Positions 40,274 through 49,410 of a stretch of 64,000 bases of DNA are shown here, one piece after another (positions within the stretch are counted from its first letter, which is position 1; every line of letters begins with the position of its first letter). The DNA comes from Actinomycetaceae bacterium (lineage in GTDB: Bacteria > Actinomycetota > Actinomycetes > Actinomycetales > Actinomycetaceae). The notes under the pieces were generated by a model. The model searched no databases, was not told the origin of the DNA, and saw nothing but the letters and a program-made list of their open reading frames with translations. The stretch is from contig JAUNAP010000004.1 of assembly GCA_030527545.1 (NCBI GenBank), positions 1 to 64,000 on the forward strand. The letters are read 5' to 3'. The position numbers and the translations under genes were made by a program.

Positions 40274-41737
40274 TCAACGATCGGCCGGCCCTGGTCCGGC
40301 AGCTGAATATTCACCGAGGTCGCCCTTGCGCTCCCCCTGTGGCAGGTCACGCGGCTCCTCGGCGCTCGGCCCATTATTCCACGCGGCGGGAACATCCGAG
40401 AGGTCGGGACGGGGCGGATGGACTGTGAGATCACGCACGAGGACGACGTCTTCACAAGCGATCCCGCCTACGTCGAAGCGTCTCCTCCCCGCCTTCGTCC
40501 AGCCCTGACGTCGGTAGAATGCGATGGCACGCGCGTTGGTGTAATGGGTGCCAAGCCCAACCCAACGCATGTGTGGCCACACGCCGACGCCGCGGCGAAG
40601 TGCCGCCTCGACCAGGGCACTCGCCAGCCCGCTGCCCTGGTAATCCTCGGCGACGTAGAGTTTCTCCAGATACGCCAACCGGTCCCGATCCACGGAGGCC
40701 TTACGCACCGGCACGGGCGCTGGAGGGGCACTCACCCACGCGTAGCCGAGGAGCCCACTAGCGCCCTGGGCGACGAAGATGACGTTGTTGTCGCTAGCTA
40801 GCGCATCACGCATGTGCGTTTCGTCGAGGTGGGTGGCGATGTAGGCCTCGCAGGCTTGTCTTGGCACAGTGGCGGGGCAAGCCAGAGGGAAAAGACGACC
40901 GGCAAGTTCTGCAAGAGCGCCCGCCTGCGCCACCGACGCCTGCTGGAGCGAAACCGTCTCGACACTATCGTTTCGCAAAAGGACGCCGGCGCGAGCCAGA
41001 GCGTCGTAGTCATCGCTCGTGCGCAGCGCGCACGTGGACACGAGGTCGGGTCGCCGCCGAGCCGTCGTCGCGATGGCACGGTCTCGCCTCCACCGGGCGA
41101 TCCGCTCGTGATCGCCCGTGCGCAAAATGGCGGGCACGTCCAGGTCGCGCCACGACGGGGGCTTGGTATACACCGGGTATTCGAGGAAGCCCTCTTCGCT
41201 GTGAGACTCCTCGATGAGCGAGTCGGGGTTGCCGACGACGCCCGCCTCGAGACGCCCCACCGCTTCGATGAGCGCCAAAGCCGCAACTTCCCCGCCATTG
41301 AGCACGTAGTCGCCGAGCGAAAACTCGCACACACTCACACCCGGGCGGGCCCCGTAATGGTCGAGCACGCGCCGATCGATCCCCTCATAACGCCCGCAGG
41401 CGATGACGATTCGTTCGGGCCGGGAGGCGAGCTGCTCGACGTCGCGTTGGGTGAGTCGGCGACCTGAGGGTGTGGGGACGGCCACAATAACGTGCGGATC
41501 CTCGCCGATGATGTCATCGAGTGCGCGCCCCCACACGTCAGCACGCATGACCATTCCGGCACCGCCCCCGTAGGGCGTATCGTCGACGCTACGGTGGGGC
41601 CCCTCGGCCCAGCGGCGCAGGTCATGCACTCCGACGTCGAGCAGTGAGCGTTCGCGTGCCTTGCCTACAAGGGAGAGGTCGAGGACAGAAAAGTAGTCGG
41701 GGAAGATTGTCACTACGTCGAAGCGTCGCACGCTCAC
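40274..41737 (-). CDS. trmD: tRNA (guanine37-N1)-methyltransferase fused to a GNAT acetyltransferase
   Basis: 487 residues, about twice the usual ~240-250. Residues 1-~235 are Trm[23 protein letters not shown] (53-65), [10 protein letters not shown] (114-123), [12 protein letters not shown] (139-150) and [10 protein letters not shown]...EYPVYTKP (169-194). They form the knotted SAM site that methylates G37 of tRNA. Residues ~265-440 are a GNAT domain, with motif [18 protein letters not shown] (359-375) and [13 protein letters not shown] (401-413). A ~45-residue polar tail ends it. The reading frame is continuous with no stop or internal start of note between domains. It overlaps rimM by four bases. 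Confidence 0.92.
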   Translation of the reverse strand: MSVRRFDVVTIFPDYFSVLDLSLVGKARERSLLDVGVHDLRRWAEGPHRSVDDTPYGGGAGMVMRADVWGRALDDIIGEDPHVIVAVPTPSGRRLTQRDVEQLASRPERIVIACGRYEGIDRRVLDHYGARPGVSVCEFSLGDYVLNGGEVAALALIEAVGRLEAGVVGNPDSLIEESHSEEGFLEYPVYTKPPSWRDLDVPAILRTGDHERIARWRRDRAIATTARRRPDLVSTCALRTSDDYDALARAGVLLRNDSVETVSLQQASVAQAGALAELAGRLFPLACPATVPRQACEAYIATHLDETHMRDALASDNNVIFVAQGASGLLGYAWVSAPPAPVPVRKASVDRDRLAYLEKLYVAEDYQGSGLASALVEAALRRGVGVWPHMRWVGLGTHYTNARAIAFYRRQGWTKAGRRRFDVGGIACEDVVLVRDLTVHPPRPDLSDVPAAWNNGPSAEEPRDLPQGERKGDLGEYSAAGPGPADR

Positions 41738-42225
41738 TCCTCGTCGAACAGCCCGGGCACCTGGTGGACGGTGACGACACCGGCTTCGGTGTCGATATGA
41801 GGAACGAGCTCGGTGACGAAGGGAACGAGCACCTCGCGGCCGTGTGCATCAACAACGAGCAGATCCTGAGCCGCCCCCGGTATGAGCGTGACGACGGTTC
41901 CCAGTCTTGTTCCCTCCTCATCGACGACCGCAAGCCCGGCTACATCGTGAGGGTAGTACTCGTCTTCTCCGGCGCACGCGTCGACCCACAAGGTGACGCC
42001 GCGCATGGACTCGGCCTGTTCGCGAGTCGTCACTCCGGCGAAGGTCACACACAGGCGGCCAGACACGACCCTGACCCGCTCGATCTCCATGTCGGCCTTA
42101 TCGTCGGCCCACACGCTCGCACCCGGATAGAAACGGTTCTCGGGCTCGTCAGTGCGGGGTTTGACGAAGACCTCTCCGCGCAGCCCTCTGGCCGGGCCTA
42201 TCTCTCCGGCAATGACCCGCGTCAT
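41734..42225 (-). CDS. rimM: 16S rRNA processing protein RimM
   Basis: 30S assembly factor that binds uS19. 163 residues. The N-terminal IGPARGLRGEVFVKPRTDEPENRF and the PRC-barrel half (DEEGTRLGTVVTLIPGAAQDLLVV, VLVPFVTELVPHID) are typical. The ATG at 42225 has AAGGAGG directly upstream, better than an upstream frame start at 42240. It overlaps both neighbours by four bases. Confidence 0.95.
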   Translation of the reverse strand: MTRVIAGEIGPARGLRGEVFVKPRTDEPENRFYPGASVWADDKADMEIERVRVVSGRLCVTFAGVTTREQAESMRGVTLWVDACAGEDEYYPHDVAGLAVVDEEGTRLGTVVTLIPGAAQDLLVVDAHGREVLVPFVTELVPHIDTEAGVVTVHQVPGLFDEE

Positions 42226-42890
42226 CTCGCCTCCTTGCAAATGATGTCAGCCGCCTCGGCGGGGGTTTCGGCGAGCCGCCACGCCAGGGCCTGCTCGGAG
42301 GGATCTGCGAGTCTCGCCCACAAAGCGAGGATGGTGCGCACGCCCCAGGCTCCGGCTCCCTCGACGTCGTAGCGGCGATCCCCAATCATGAGGGCCCGCT
42401 CGGGGTTTTCCTTCAAACCCAGTTCTGAAAGCGCCCGTCCGACAACAGCCGACTTCTCCGAGCCTGGACCGTCGTCAGGTGGGGCGCCGCAAACGACCTC
42501 AAAATGGGGTTCAAGTCCCAGATGGCGCAGCAGCTCGAGCGCCCGATCCTCCGGCTTTGAAGTCGCCAGCGCGAGTGTGACACCCGCCTGGCGAACGCGT
42601 TCGAGCATCTCCTCAACGCCCTCGAACGCCTCGATCTCGAGGTGGTGGAGCATGTAGCGACGCCGATACTCCTCGATGAGGGCACGGGCGCGCTCCTCTC
42701 CCCCATCCCCGGCGAGTTCGCGCATAGTATCGAGGAGCGGCGGACCGATGTAGGTACGGGCGCGCTCCTCGGGCAGCTCGTAGCCCAACAGAGTTTTCGT
42801 CGTCTCGGCAAGCACGCGGCACACCACTGGAGCAGTGTCGATGAGTGTACCGTCCATGTCGACAAGCAGGGCGGATACCTGAGCGGTCAT
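42222..42890 (-). CDS. HAD-superfamily phosphatase, Gph/PhnX-like
   Basis: 222 residues. Motif I is LVDMDGTLID (nucleophile Asp11, Asp13), motif II is the TSK in LALATSKPEDRALE, and motif III/IV is MIGDRRYDVEGAGAWGVRT. The cap domain of ~70 residues sits between motifs I and II. It resembles phosphoglycolate-phosphatase-like HADs; the substrate cannot be told. The ATG at 42890 has GGAGG upstream. It lies between khpA and rimM, inside an otherwise standard ribosomal operon, and overlaps rimM by four bases. Confidence 0.88.
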   Translation of the reverse strand: MTAQVSALLVDMDGTLIDTAPVVCRVLAETTKTLLGYELPEERARTYIGPPLLDTMRELAGDGGEERARALIEEYRRRYMLHHLEIEAFEGVEEMLERVRQAGVTLALATSKPEDRALELLRHLGLEPHFEVVCGAPPDDGPGSEKSAVVGRALSELGLKENPERALMIGDRRYDVEGAGAWGVRTILALWARLADPSEQALAWRLAETPAEAADIICKEAR

Positions 42891-42959
42891 AAGTCCTCCA
42901 CATGTAAACATCGGGGCCGAGCAGCGCTCGGCCCCGACTTCAGTATCGCGTCGGATCAA

Positions 42960-43202
42960 TCAGCGACGGCGGTCGGTGTCGACGACGTCTACCCGCACAG
43001 GGCCACGCGTCGACAGGGCCGACATGACCGTGCGCAAAGCACGCGCCGTCCGACCCGAACGACCAATAACGCGTCCGAGGTCCTCGGGATTCACGCGAAC
43101 CTCGAGGAGCTTGCCGCGCCGAAGCGACCGCTCGTTGACCCGGACGTCCTCGGGGTGATCAACGATCCCGGCGACGAGGTGTTCCAGCGCGTCGGCAAGC
43201 AT
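42960..43202 (-). CDS. khpA: KH-domain RNA-binding protein KhpA
   Basis: An 80-residue single KH domain with the GxxG loop in RVIGRSGRTARALR. It is known in other Gram-positives as an RNA-binding partner of KhpB/Jag. Its position right after rpsP, abutting with no spacer, is conserved. Confidence 0.92.
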   Translation of the reverse strand: MLADALEHLVAGIVDHPEDVRVNERSLRRGKLLEVRVNPEDLGRVIGRSGRTARALRTVMSALSTRGPVRVDVVDTDRRR

Positions 43203-43664
43203 TTACGCCTCCTCGGTCTCAGCCTCGGTCGCGGAAGCCTCTTCGGCTGCGGCCTCGGCCTCGGCGGCCTTACGGGCCTCTTCCTTAGCGGCCGACGCCT
43301 CGGCCTTGCGCTTCTCGGCGTCCGCCGCAGCAGCCTTCACTGCCTCAGCCTTCGCCGCCGCTTCGGTCTCGGCGTCCCTGTACTTGATGCGCGGGGTCTG
43401 GTCCTTCGCGCCCTTGAACTTCGCCCAGTCACCCGAGAGGACGAGGAGGCGGTGAACCGCATCGGAAGGCTGGGCGCCCACGCCGAGCCAGTACTGCACG
43501 CGATCCGACTTCACCTTGATGAAGGACGGCTGCTCGTTAGGGTTGTACTGGCCGACCTCTTCGATGACGCGCCCGTCGCGCTTCTTGCGGGAGTCGACGA
43601 CGACGAGGCGGTAGACCGGGTAGTGGATCTTGCCAATGCGCTTCAAACGAATGCGAACTGCCAC
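43203..43664 (-). CDS. rpsP: Small ribosomal subunit protein bS16, with long charged tail
   Basis: 153 residues. Residues 1-~85 are S16 (MAVRIRLKRIGKIHYPVYRLVVVDSRKKRDGRVIEEVGQYNP). Residues ~100-153 are an Ala/Glu/Lys-rich low-complexity helix, which many actinobacterial S16 proteins carry. The start is GTG at 43664 with AGGAG 11 bases before. It is the first gene of the rpsP-khpA-HAD-rimM-trmD-rplS operon. Confidence 0.96.
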   Translation of the reverse strand: MAVRIRLKRIGKIHYPVYRLVVVDSRKKRDGRVIEEVGQYNPNEQPSFIKVKSDRVQYWLGVGAQPSDAVHRLLVLSGDWAKFKGAKDQTPRIKYRDAETEAAAKAEAVKAAAADAEKRKAEASAAKEEARKAAEAEAAAEEASATEAETEEA

Positions 43665-43869
43665 TGTTGTGGATTCTCCTGTTTCTTGTCGGTGCGGGGT
43701 CCGTCAGCACCGGTGGGTTACGGCTCCGATCAGGCCCCAAAACCGGAGTCGACTGCAGAGAGGGGGCAGCCGACTCACGTACGTCGACCCATTGTGCCAG
43801 GTTCGGCGAAAAATCGCCACTTGCCTCGGCCTTGAGGCAGCTCACATCTTGACCTGAGACACTAGCATC

Positions 43870-44733
43870 ATGAAGTCACCCAGCGATCCTTCCCATGTGT
43901 GTGGCGTCGCGGCCGAGATCGCCACCGAGGCCGGCGCCATGATAGCTGCCGCTTTCAGGCAGACTATGCGTGTCGAACACAAACTCGACGCTCATGACCC
44001 CGTCACCGAGCACGACCGCCTCATCGAAGCCCATATCCGCACGCGCCTGCTAGAGGCCGTACCGGGCTCGTCCTTCCTTGGTGAGGAAAGCGGATCCACC
44101 GACGCCGAGGGGCGGTGGCGGTGGATCGTCGACCCCATCGACGGGACAGCCAATTTCGCCGCCGGCATGCCCTACGTATGCTGTTCGATCGGCGTCGCCC
44201 GCGATAGGCGCATGGTCGGCGGTATCGTCAACGCGCCCCTGCTCGAAGAGCACTTCGAAGCCTGGCCCGGCCACTTTGTCTTCATCGATCGGCGCGGACG
44301 CCACACCCGCGCTGACCCTGGGCCCTCCCGGGAATCCGAGGCACTCGCGACCGGGTATTTCCCCTTCCGCACGTGCCCCGAGAATCACCGCCAAGCGCTC
44401 ATGCGCGACGTGGCCGAACTGTCGCAGGTCTTTGCTGCCCTACGTACGCCCGGCGCATGCGCGCTCGACCTCGCCCACACGGCATGCGGACACGTCGGGG
44501 TGTCCATGGCGACGTGGGTCAAGCCGTGGGACGTCGCCGCCGGAATTTATCTCGTCGAAGCCGCCGGAGGCACGGTCACGACGTGGGACAGGGGCACCGG
44601 CCTCCCCCACGGTCTGAGGCCAGCCTTCGTCGCTCAAGCACCCTCGCTCGCCCACACCCGCGCCGTGGAGGTATTCGACGCCGCAACCAAGACGTGGCTC
44701 CACGACGCTAACGTAGTCGACGACCCCCGATGA
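43870..44733 (+). CDS. Inositol monophosphatase family protein
   Basis: 287 residues. Metal-binding motifs are present: GEESG (71-75), WIVDPIDGTANF (85-96) and KPWDVAAG (218-225). These mark Li-sensitive Mg phosphatases that may act on inositol phosphate, histidinol phosphate, PAP or fructose bisphosphate. The exact substrate is not clear. There is no ribosome binding site before the ATG, so a leaderless message is possible. Its last 26 bases overlap the convergent amidohydrolase gene. Confidence 0.88.
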   Translation: MKSPSDPSHVCGVAAEIATEAGAMIAAAFRQTMRVEHKLDAHDPVTEHDRLIEAHIRTRLLEAVPGSSFLGEESGSTDAEGRWRWIVDPIDGTANFAAGMPYVCCSIGVARDRRMVGGIVNAPLLEEHFEAWPGHFVFIDRRGRHTRADPGPSRESEALATGYFPFRTCPENHRQALMRDVAELSQVFAALRTPGACALDLAHTACGHVGVSMATWVKPWDVAAGIYLVEAAGGTVTTWDRGTGLPHGLRPAFVAQAPSLAHTRAVEVFDAATKTWLHDANVVDDPR

Positions 44734-45811
44734 CGACCCATGCGGGGCGAGCGAAGACCCCCGCGTCTAGCGTTGGATCGCTCGAATAGACGACGTAGTC
44801 GGCACCCCGCCCCTCCGCAAGCACGTCTAGCCCAAGGAATTGCCTCACGCCCCACGTCGCTGCTTCGACGATGCGCTCGGGCGGGCAGCCCCACTCGGCC
44901 CACCGCGCCAGCTCGTCGGCGAGGCTACCGAAACGCTGGTATCCGCCGGAGTCCGTACCGGGAAGGAGGGTGACACAAGAGTCGACGAGTTCTTCGAAAT
45001 GGGCCCGCGCCGAGGCGTGCATCGCCGCCATCTCGTCGCGATAGCGCGGATATTTCTCCCCGGCCTGGGCTGCAAAGTCGGCAAAAAGTCCCACTTGGAG
45101 GAGCGTGGGCGTGACGGCGATTCCCGCCCGCTTTGCCTCGTCCATGTGCTCGCGCGACATTCCCGTTCCGTGTTCGATGCTGTCGACACCTGCGGTCAAG
45201 AGCGCATCAATCGTGCGGTGGCTAAACGTGTGGACGGCCACGCGCGCGCCCGCCTCGTGCGCCGCTGCGACCGCGTCGCACAAGACCGCATCTTCCCACA
45301 GGGGGCGAAGTACCGCCTCCCTGCCGCCGCTGCGATCAATCCAATCGCCAACGATCTTGACCCACCCATCGCTTGCGCGCGCCTGCTCGGCTACGGCCGC
45401 CGGCAGGTCCGCAGGGTCGTCGAGATCGAGCCCGAGACCGCGTATGTAGCGTTTGGGCCGGGCCAGGTGCTGACCGCAGCGAATGATCCGGGGCAGGCCG
45501 GGCATCGTGGTCAACGCGTCATTCGCCCGCGCTGGCACACCGCAGTCGCGCACGTCAAGGATTCCCACCGAGACACAGGACCGCCCATCAAGAACAGCCG
45601 TCTCGACAGGGGTGATCCCGCGAGGCCCGTAACCCAGGTGTGCGTGGACATCAACGAGACCGGGTGTTACCCACCCCTCGACGATCTCGTCGACGCGAGA
45701 TGGGCGTGCACGGGTCAGGCGCCCCTCGACGTCGTAAACGTCGCGGACCCAAGTGGTCACGCCCTCCTCGTTCGTCCACGCGCACGGTCCGACAAGATGG
45801 CGGATGGTCAC
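44708..45811 (-). CDS. Amidohydrolase family metal-dependent hydrolase
   Basis: A 367-residue protein of the imidazolonepropionase/prolidase-like amidohydrolase group. VTPGLVDVHAHLG holds the HxH metal ligands. WVKIVGDW supplies a conserved Lys. RVAVHTFSHRTIDALLTAGVDSIEHG and LLPGTDSGG hold the further His and the Asp. ADYVVYSSDPTLD is the usual C-terminal beta-sandwich. The start is GTG at 45811, overlapping the ffh stop (GTGA). Substrate unknown. Confidence 0.88.
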   Translation of the reverse strand: MTIRHLVGPCAWTNEEGVTTWVRDVYDVEGRLTRARPSRVDEIVEGWVTPGLVDVHAHLGYGPRGITPVETAVLDGRSCVSVGILDVRDCGVPARANDALTTMPGLPRIIRCGQHLARPKRYIRGLGLDLDDPADLPAAVAEQARASDGWVKIVGDWIDRSGGREAVLRPLWEDAVLCDAVAAAHEAGARVAVHTFSHRTIDALLTAGVDSIEHGTGMSREHMDEAKRAGIAVTPTLLQVGLFADFAAQAGEKYPRYRDEMAAMHASARAHFEELVDSCVTLLPGTDSGGYQRFGSLADELARWAEWGCPPERIVEAATWGVRQFLGLDVLAEGRGADYVVYSSDPTLDAGVFARPAWVVIGGRRLR

Positions 45812-47376
45812 GACAAGCGCCCGAGCATCCGCTTGAGATCGTCGGGGAGGTCGTCCATCGTCTTGGGCGTCTGCTGTCCCAGGCCGAAAGCTGATCCGGG
45901 CTCGCCCGAGGGCTTCGCACCCGCAGACTTTTGCGCCTCCCACGCCTTCTGCTTAGCGGGATTGCCAAACTTGCGCTTCTTCTTGCCCTTACGCTTGGCC
46001 TGCCGAGCCCCCGAGTGCTTCGACGAACCGGGCAGGCCACCGGCGAGATTGCCCATACCGGGCATTTGACCGCCCCCTCGAGACATTGCCTGCATCATGC
46101 GCCGCGCTTCCTCGAAACGCTTAACGAGGGCGTTGATCTCAGTGATCGTTGTTCCCGAACCAGCAGCGATACGGGCTCGCCGCGACCCATTGAGGATCGA
46201 CGGGTCCTGTCGTTCGGCAGGGGTCATCGAGTGGACAATTGCCTCGATCCGGTTGATCTGCGACTCGTCGAAGTTATCGAGGGCCTCACGCATCTGACCG
46301 GCGCCGGGCAACATCCCGAGTAGCTTCTTCATCGACCCCATCTTGCGGATCTGGTTAAGCTGGGTGAGGAAGTCCTCGAGAGTAAAGGCGCCCTTGGAGA
46401 TCTTCGCCTGCAGATCAAGCGCCTCTTCTTGCGTGTAAGCCTTCTCCGCCGTCTCGATGAGCGTGAGCACATCGCCCATATCGAGAATCCGCGAGGCCAT
46501 GCGATCTGGATGGAAGCGCTCAAAATCATCGAGGCCTTCGCCCGTCGAAGCGAAGAGAACAGGTGCGCCGGTGACCCCACGAACTGACAACGCGGCACCA
46601 CCGCGGGCGTCGCCGTCGAGTTTCGACAACACGACACCGGTGAAGCCCACGCCATCGCGGAAGGCCAGCGAGGTCTGTACGGCGTCCTGGCCCACCATCG
46701 CGTCGAGCACGAAGATGACCTCGTGGGGCTCGATGGCGTCGCGGATCCGGCGCGCCTGGTCCATCATCTCCTCGTCAACGCCGAGGCGACCGGCCGTATC
46801 GACGATGACGAAGTCGTAGCCCTTAGTGATCGCCTCGTCGACACCCGAACGAGCCACGGCAACGGGATCGCCCACACCGTTACCAGGCTCGGGCGCCCAC
46901 ACGTCCACACCTGCACGCCCGGCAACGACCTCGAGCTGAGTGACGGCGTTAGGGCGTTGAAGATCGGCGGCAACGAGCAGGAGGCGTGCGTCCTTATCGC
47001 TCGAGAGCCATTTGCCCAGCTTGCCCGCGAGCGTCGTCTTCCCGGCACCCTGGAGACCGGCCAGCATCATGATCGTCGGGCCCTTGGGGGCGACGTGGAG
47101 CTCGCGCGCCTGGCCACCCAGGATGCCAACGAGCTCGTCGTTGACGATCTTGACGACCTGCTGCCCCGGATTAAGGGCCTTCGAGCGGGCTGCGCCGTAG
47201 GCCTTCTCGCGTACCTGCTTCGTGAAGGAGCGCACAACAGGTAGGGCGACGTCTGCATCGAGAAGCGCCCGCCGGATCTCCTTGACCGTCGCGTCAACAT
47301 CAGCTTCGGTGAGGACTCCCTTGCCGCGAAGCTGATTAAACGACGAGGTGAGGCGATCGGAAAGGGTCGAAAACAT
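45808..47376 (-). CDS. ffh: Signal recognition particle protein Ffh
   Basis: SRP54 GTPase that binds signal sequences with 4.5S RNA. 522 residues. The N domain (~1-85) is followed by the G domain with Walker A GLQGAGKTTLAGKLG, DTAGRLGVDEEMM and TKLDGDARGGAALS. The C-terminal Met-rich M domain ends in a basic KRKGKKKRKFGNPAKQ. A further ~40-residue tail with a Gly-Leu-Gly end is normal. It lies upstream of the amidohydrolase and 27 bases after ftsY. Confidence 0.97.
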   Translation of the reverse strand: MFSTLSDRLTSSFNQLRGKGVLTEADVDATVKEIRRALLDADVALPVVRSFTKQVREKAYGAARSKALNPGQQVVKIVNDELVGILGGQARELHVAPKGPTIMMLAGLQGAGKTTLAGKLGKWLSSDKDARLLLVAADLQRPNAVTQLEVVAGRAGVDVWAPEPGNGVGDPVAVARSGVDEAITKGYDFVIVDTAGRLGVDEEMMDQARRIRDAIEPHEVIFVLDAMVGQDAVQTSLAFRDGVGFTGVVLSKLDGDARGGAALSVRGVTGAPVLFASTGEGLDDFERFHPDRMASRILDMGDVLTLIETAEKAYTQEEALDLQAKISKGAFTLEDFLTQLNQIRKMGSMKKLLGMLPGAGQMREALDNFDESQINRIEAIVHSMTPAERQDPSILNGSRRARIAAGSGTTITEINALVKRFEEARRMMQAMSRGGGQMPGMGNLAGGLPGSSKHSGARQAKRKGKKKRKFGNPAKQKAWEAQKSAGAKPSGEPGSAFGLGQQTPKTMDDLPDDLKRMLGRLS

Positions 47377-47403
47377 ACGGTTCTTCCTTGGCTGCGTTGC
47401 TGA

Positions 47404-48615
47404 CTAGGACAGGAGCGAATCGACGAAGGAGGCCGGATCGAAGGGAGCGAGATCGTCAGGACCTTCGCCGAGGCCGACAAGCTTGACGGGCACGCCGAGC
47501 TCACGCTGAACAGAGATGACGATACCGCCCTTGGCAGACCCGTCGAGTTTGGTCAACACGATGCCCGTGATGTCGACAACCTCGGCGAAGAGGCGGGCCT
47601 GACTCATCCCGTTTTGCCCCGTCGTGGCATCCATGACGAGGAGCGTTTCGGTAACGGGGGCCGTCTTCTCCATGACCCTCTTGACCTTGCCCAGCTCATC
47701 CATGAGGTCGCGCTTGTTTTGTAGGCGTCCGGCCGTGTCGACGAGGACGACGTCGACCTCTTCACTGTCGCCCCGCTTGACGGCGTCAAAAGCCACAGAG
47801 GCAGGATCGGCGCCCTGTCGATCGGAACGAACGACGTCGACGCCCACGCGCTCGCCCCAGGTCGCAAGCTGGTCAGCAGCGGCGGCGCGGAACGTGTCGG
47901 CGGCACCGAGGAGAACTTTCTTGTCTTCGGCGACGAAGATGCGCGCGAGCTTGCCGACCGTCGTCGTCTTGCCCGTACCGTTGACGCCCACCATGAGGAC
48001 AACACCGGGATGGTCGTCGTGACGCGACGCGGCGAGAGACCGATCCATCGTCGGATCGACGAGCTCGAGCAGCTTCGTCCTCAGGACCGTCTTGATCGTG
48101 GCGGGATCCGAAGTGCCGATGATGCGCGCCTGCGTGCGCAGCTCCTCCATGATCTCGTCGGTGGCCTCCACGCCGACGTCTGCCATGAGGAGGGTATCTT
48201 CGATCTCTTCCCAGTCTTCTTCGTCGAGATCTCCGCGCGAGAGGACTCTAACGAGCGTCGAACCGAAGGATCCCGAGCGGGCGAGGCGGGAACGCAACCG
48301 CTGCATTCGCGTCGGCACAGATTCGGGAACATCGAGGCTGGGGGCCTCGTCGACGACCTCTTCGGGTGCTTCTTCGCTGACCTCGGCCGGTTCAACGTCG
48401 GATAGGGCGTCTTCCTCCGGGTGTTCCTCCGGGGTAGCGATCGGCTCGATACCTGGTCCGGCTGGGGTTTGCGTCTGAGTGGGAGCGACGGTCTCGTCGT
48501 CTCCGCCACGACGCCCAACGAGGGCCGCCACAACACCGCCGATGACTGTGGCAACACCACCGACGACGATGGCAAAGGTTTCCGGTCCACCGAGTTGAGT
48601 AATGAGGTCGTTCAT
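47404..48615 (-). CDS. ftsY: SRP receptor FtsY
   Basis: Membrane-associated GTPase that receives SRP-ribosome complexes. 403 residues. An N-terminal membrane segment (~12-32) is followed by an acidic A-domain linker (~45-100). The N and G domains include GVNGTGKTTTVGKLA, DTFRAAAADQL, DTAGRLQNKRDLMDEL and TKLDGSAKGGIVIS. The membrane anchor is the form found in actinobacteria. The ATG at 48615 was chosen over the longer frame to 48645. Confidence 0.96.
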   Translation of the reverse strand: MNDLITQLGGPETFAIVVGGVATVIGGVVAALVGRRGGDDETVAPTQTQTPAGPGIEPIATPEEHPEEDALSDVEPAEVSEEAPEEVVDEAPSLDVPESVPTRMQRLRSRLARSGSFGSTLVRVLSRGDLDEEDWEEIEDTLLMADVGVEATDEIMEELRTQARIIGTSDPATIKTVLRTKLLELVDPTMDRSLAASRHDDHPGVVLMVGVNGTGKTTTVGKLARIFVAEDKKVLLGAADTFRAAAADQLATWGERVGVDVVRSDRQGADPASVAFDAVKRGDSEEVDVVLVDTAGRLQNKRDLMDELGKVKRVMEKTAPVTETLLVMDATTGQNGMSQARLFAEVVDITGIVLTKLDGSAKGGIVISVQRELGVPVKLVGLGEGPDDLAPFDPASFVDSLLS

Positions 48616-48672
48616 GCTCGCGATTCTACAGGGTGCCCCGCGCACCTCTCCCGGCGGAAGACGGCTAAAGCA

Positions 48673-49335
48673 TCACCTGTCGCAGGCCCGCCCCTGGCCT
48701 GGGGCCTCGACCGATTCGTCGTCCTCGCCTCGCTTTGATGCGAGGGAGCGATTCTCCTGCACATCGTGGGATTCAACGGCCTCAGTCTCCTCGCCATCGC
48801 GCGGCTCATCCGATTCCTCCGCGGATTCCTCCGCGCATTCATCGGCCGAGACACCTGTTTCGACGGACCCGTCACCCTCGTGTTCCTCAGCAGCCAGATC
48901 GGCAACTAATTCCTCAACATCGGTCCCGCTCTCGGTGGGGGTCGCGGCCTTCTCTTCACCCGTCGCCCCCTCGCGTGAACCCTCACCCTGGGTGATCTGC
49001 GCCCTCGTCGGGCGGCGGCGACGCCCACTCGGTTCAAACGAAGGCAAAATCGGTGCTTCGGCCTCGCGAGCGGCCCGCGCCTCGGTCTCGCCCGAGTCTT
49101 CCTCGCCACGCTCGGCAGGCTGCGCCTCATCCATGAGATCGTCGATCGACACGTCACGACTGCCCGATGTCAGGTCACCGAGCTCATCGCGCTTCCATGC
49201 GTCGGTGGCATCACGCACCCATTCACGTACACCCTCGCGGGGAGAACGCGCCCGGATGAAGGAATAAACGATGCCCAAAGCCGCCGCCACGGTGATGGCC
49301 AGGGCGACGAAGAGGACGACGAGCGATTGAGTCAC
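48673..49335 (-). CDS. Membrane-anchored acidic protein of unknown function
   Basis: A 220-residue protein with one N-terminal membrane segment (residues ~5-27) followed by a positively charged patch (SFIRARSPREG). A highly acidic, low-complexity cytoplasmic tail follows (Glu/Asp/Ser/Ala, ~60-200). A short basic stretch (SGRRRRPTRAQ) sits in the middle. No known domain. It lies between smc and ftsY on the same strand. The acidic tail resembles the FtsY linker in composition only. Confidence 0.55.
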   Translation of the reverse strand: MTQSLVVLFVALAITVAAALGIVYSFIRARSPREGVREWVRDATDAWKRDELGDLTSGSRDVSIDDLMDEAQPAERGEEDSGETEARAAREAEAPILPSFEPSGRRRRPTRAQITQGEGSREGATGEEKAATPTESGTDVEELVADLAAEEHEGDGSVETGVSADECAEESAEESDEPRDGEETEAVESHDVQENRSLASKRGEDDESVEAPGQGRACDR

Positions 49336-49410
49336 AGTCTTAGTGTTCCATGAAAACGCGAGCGAGCTAAACCCGTTCCCCGTGTCGTAATCGAATCGTT
49401 ACGTTTGAGC

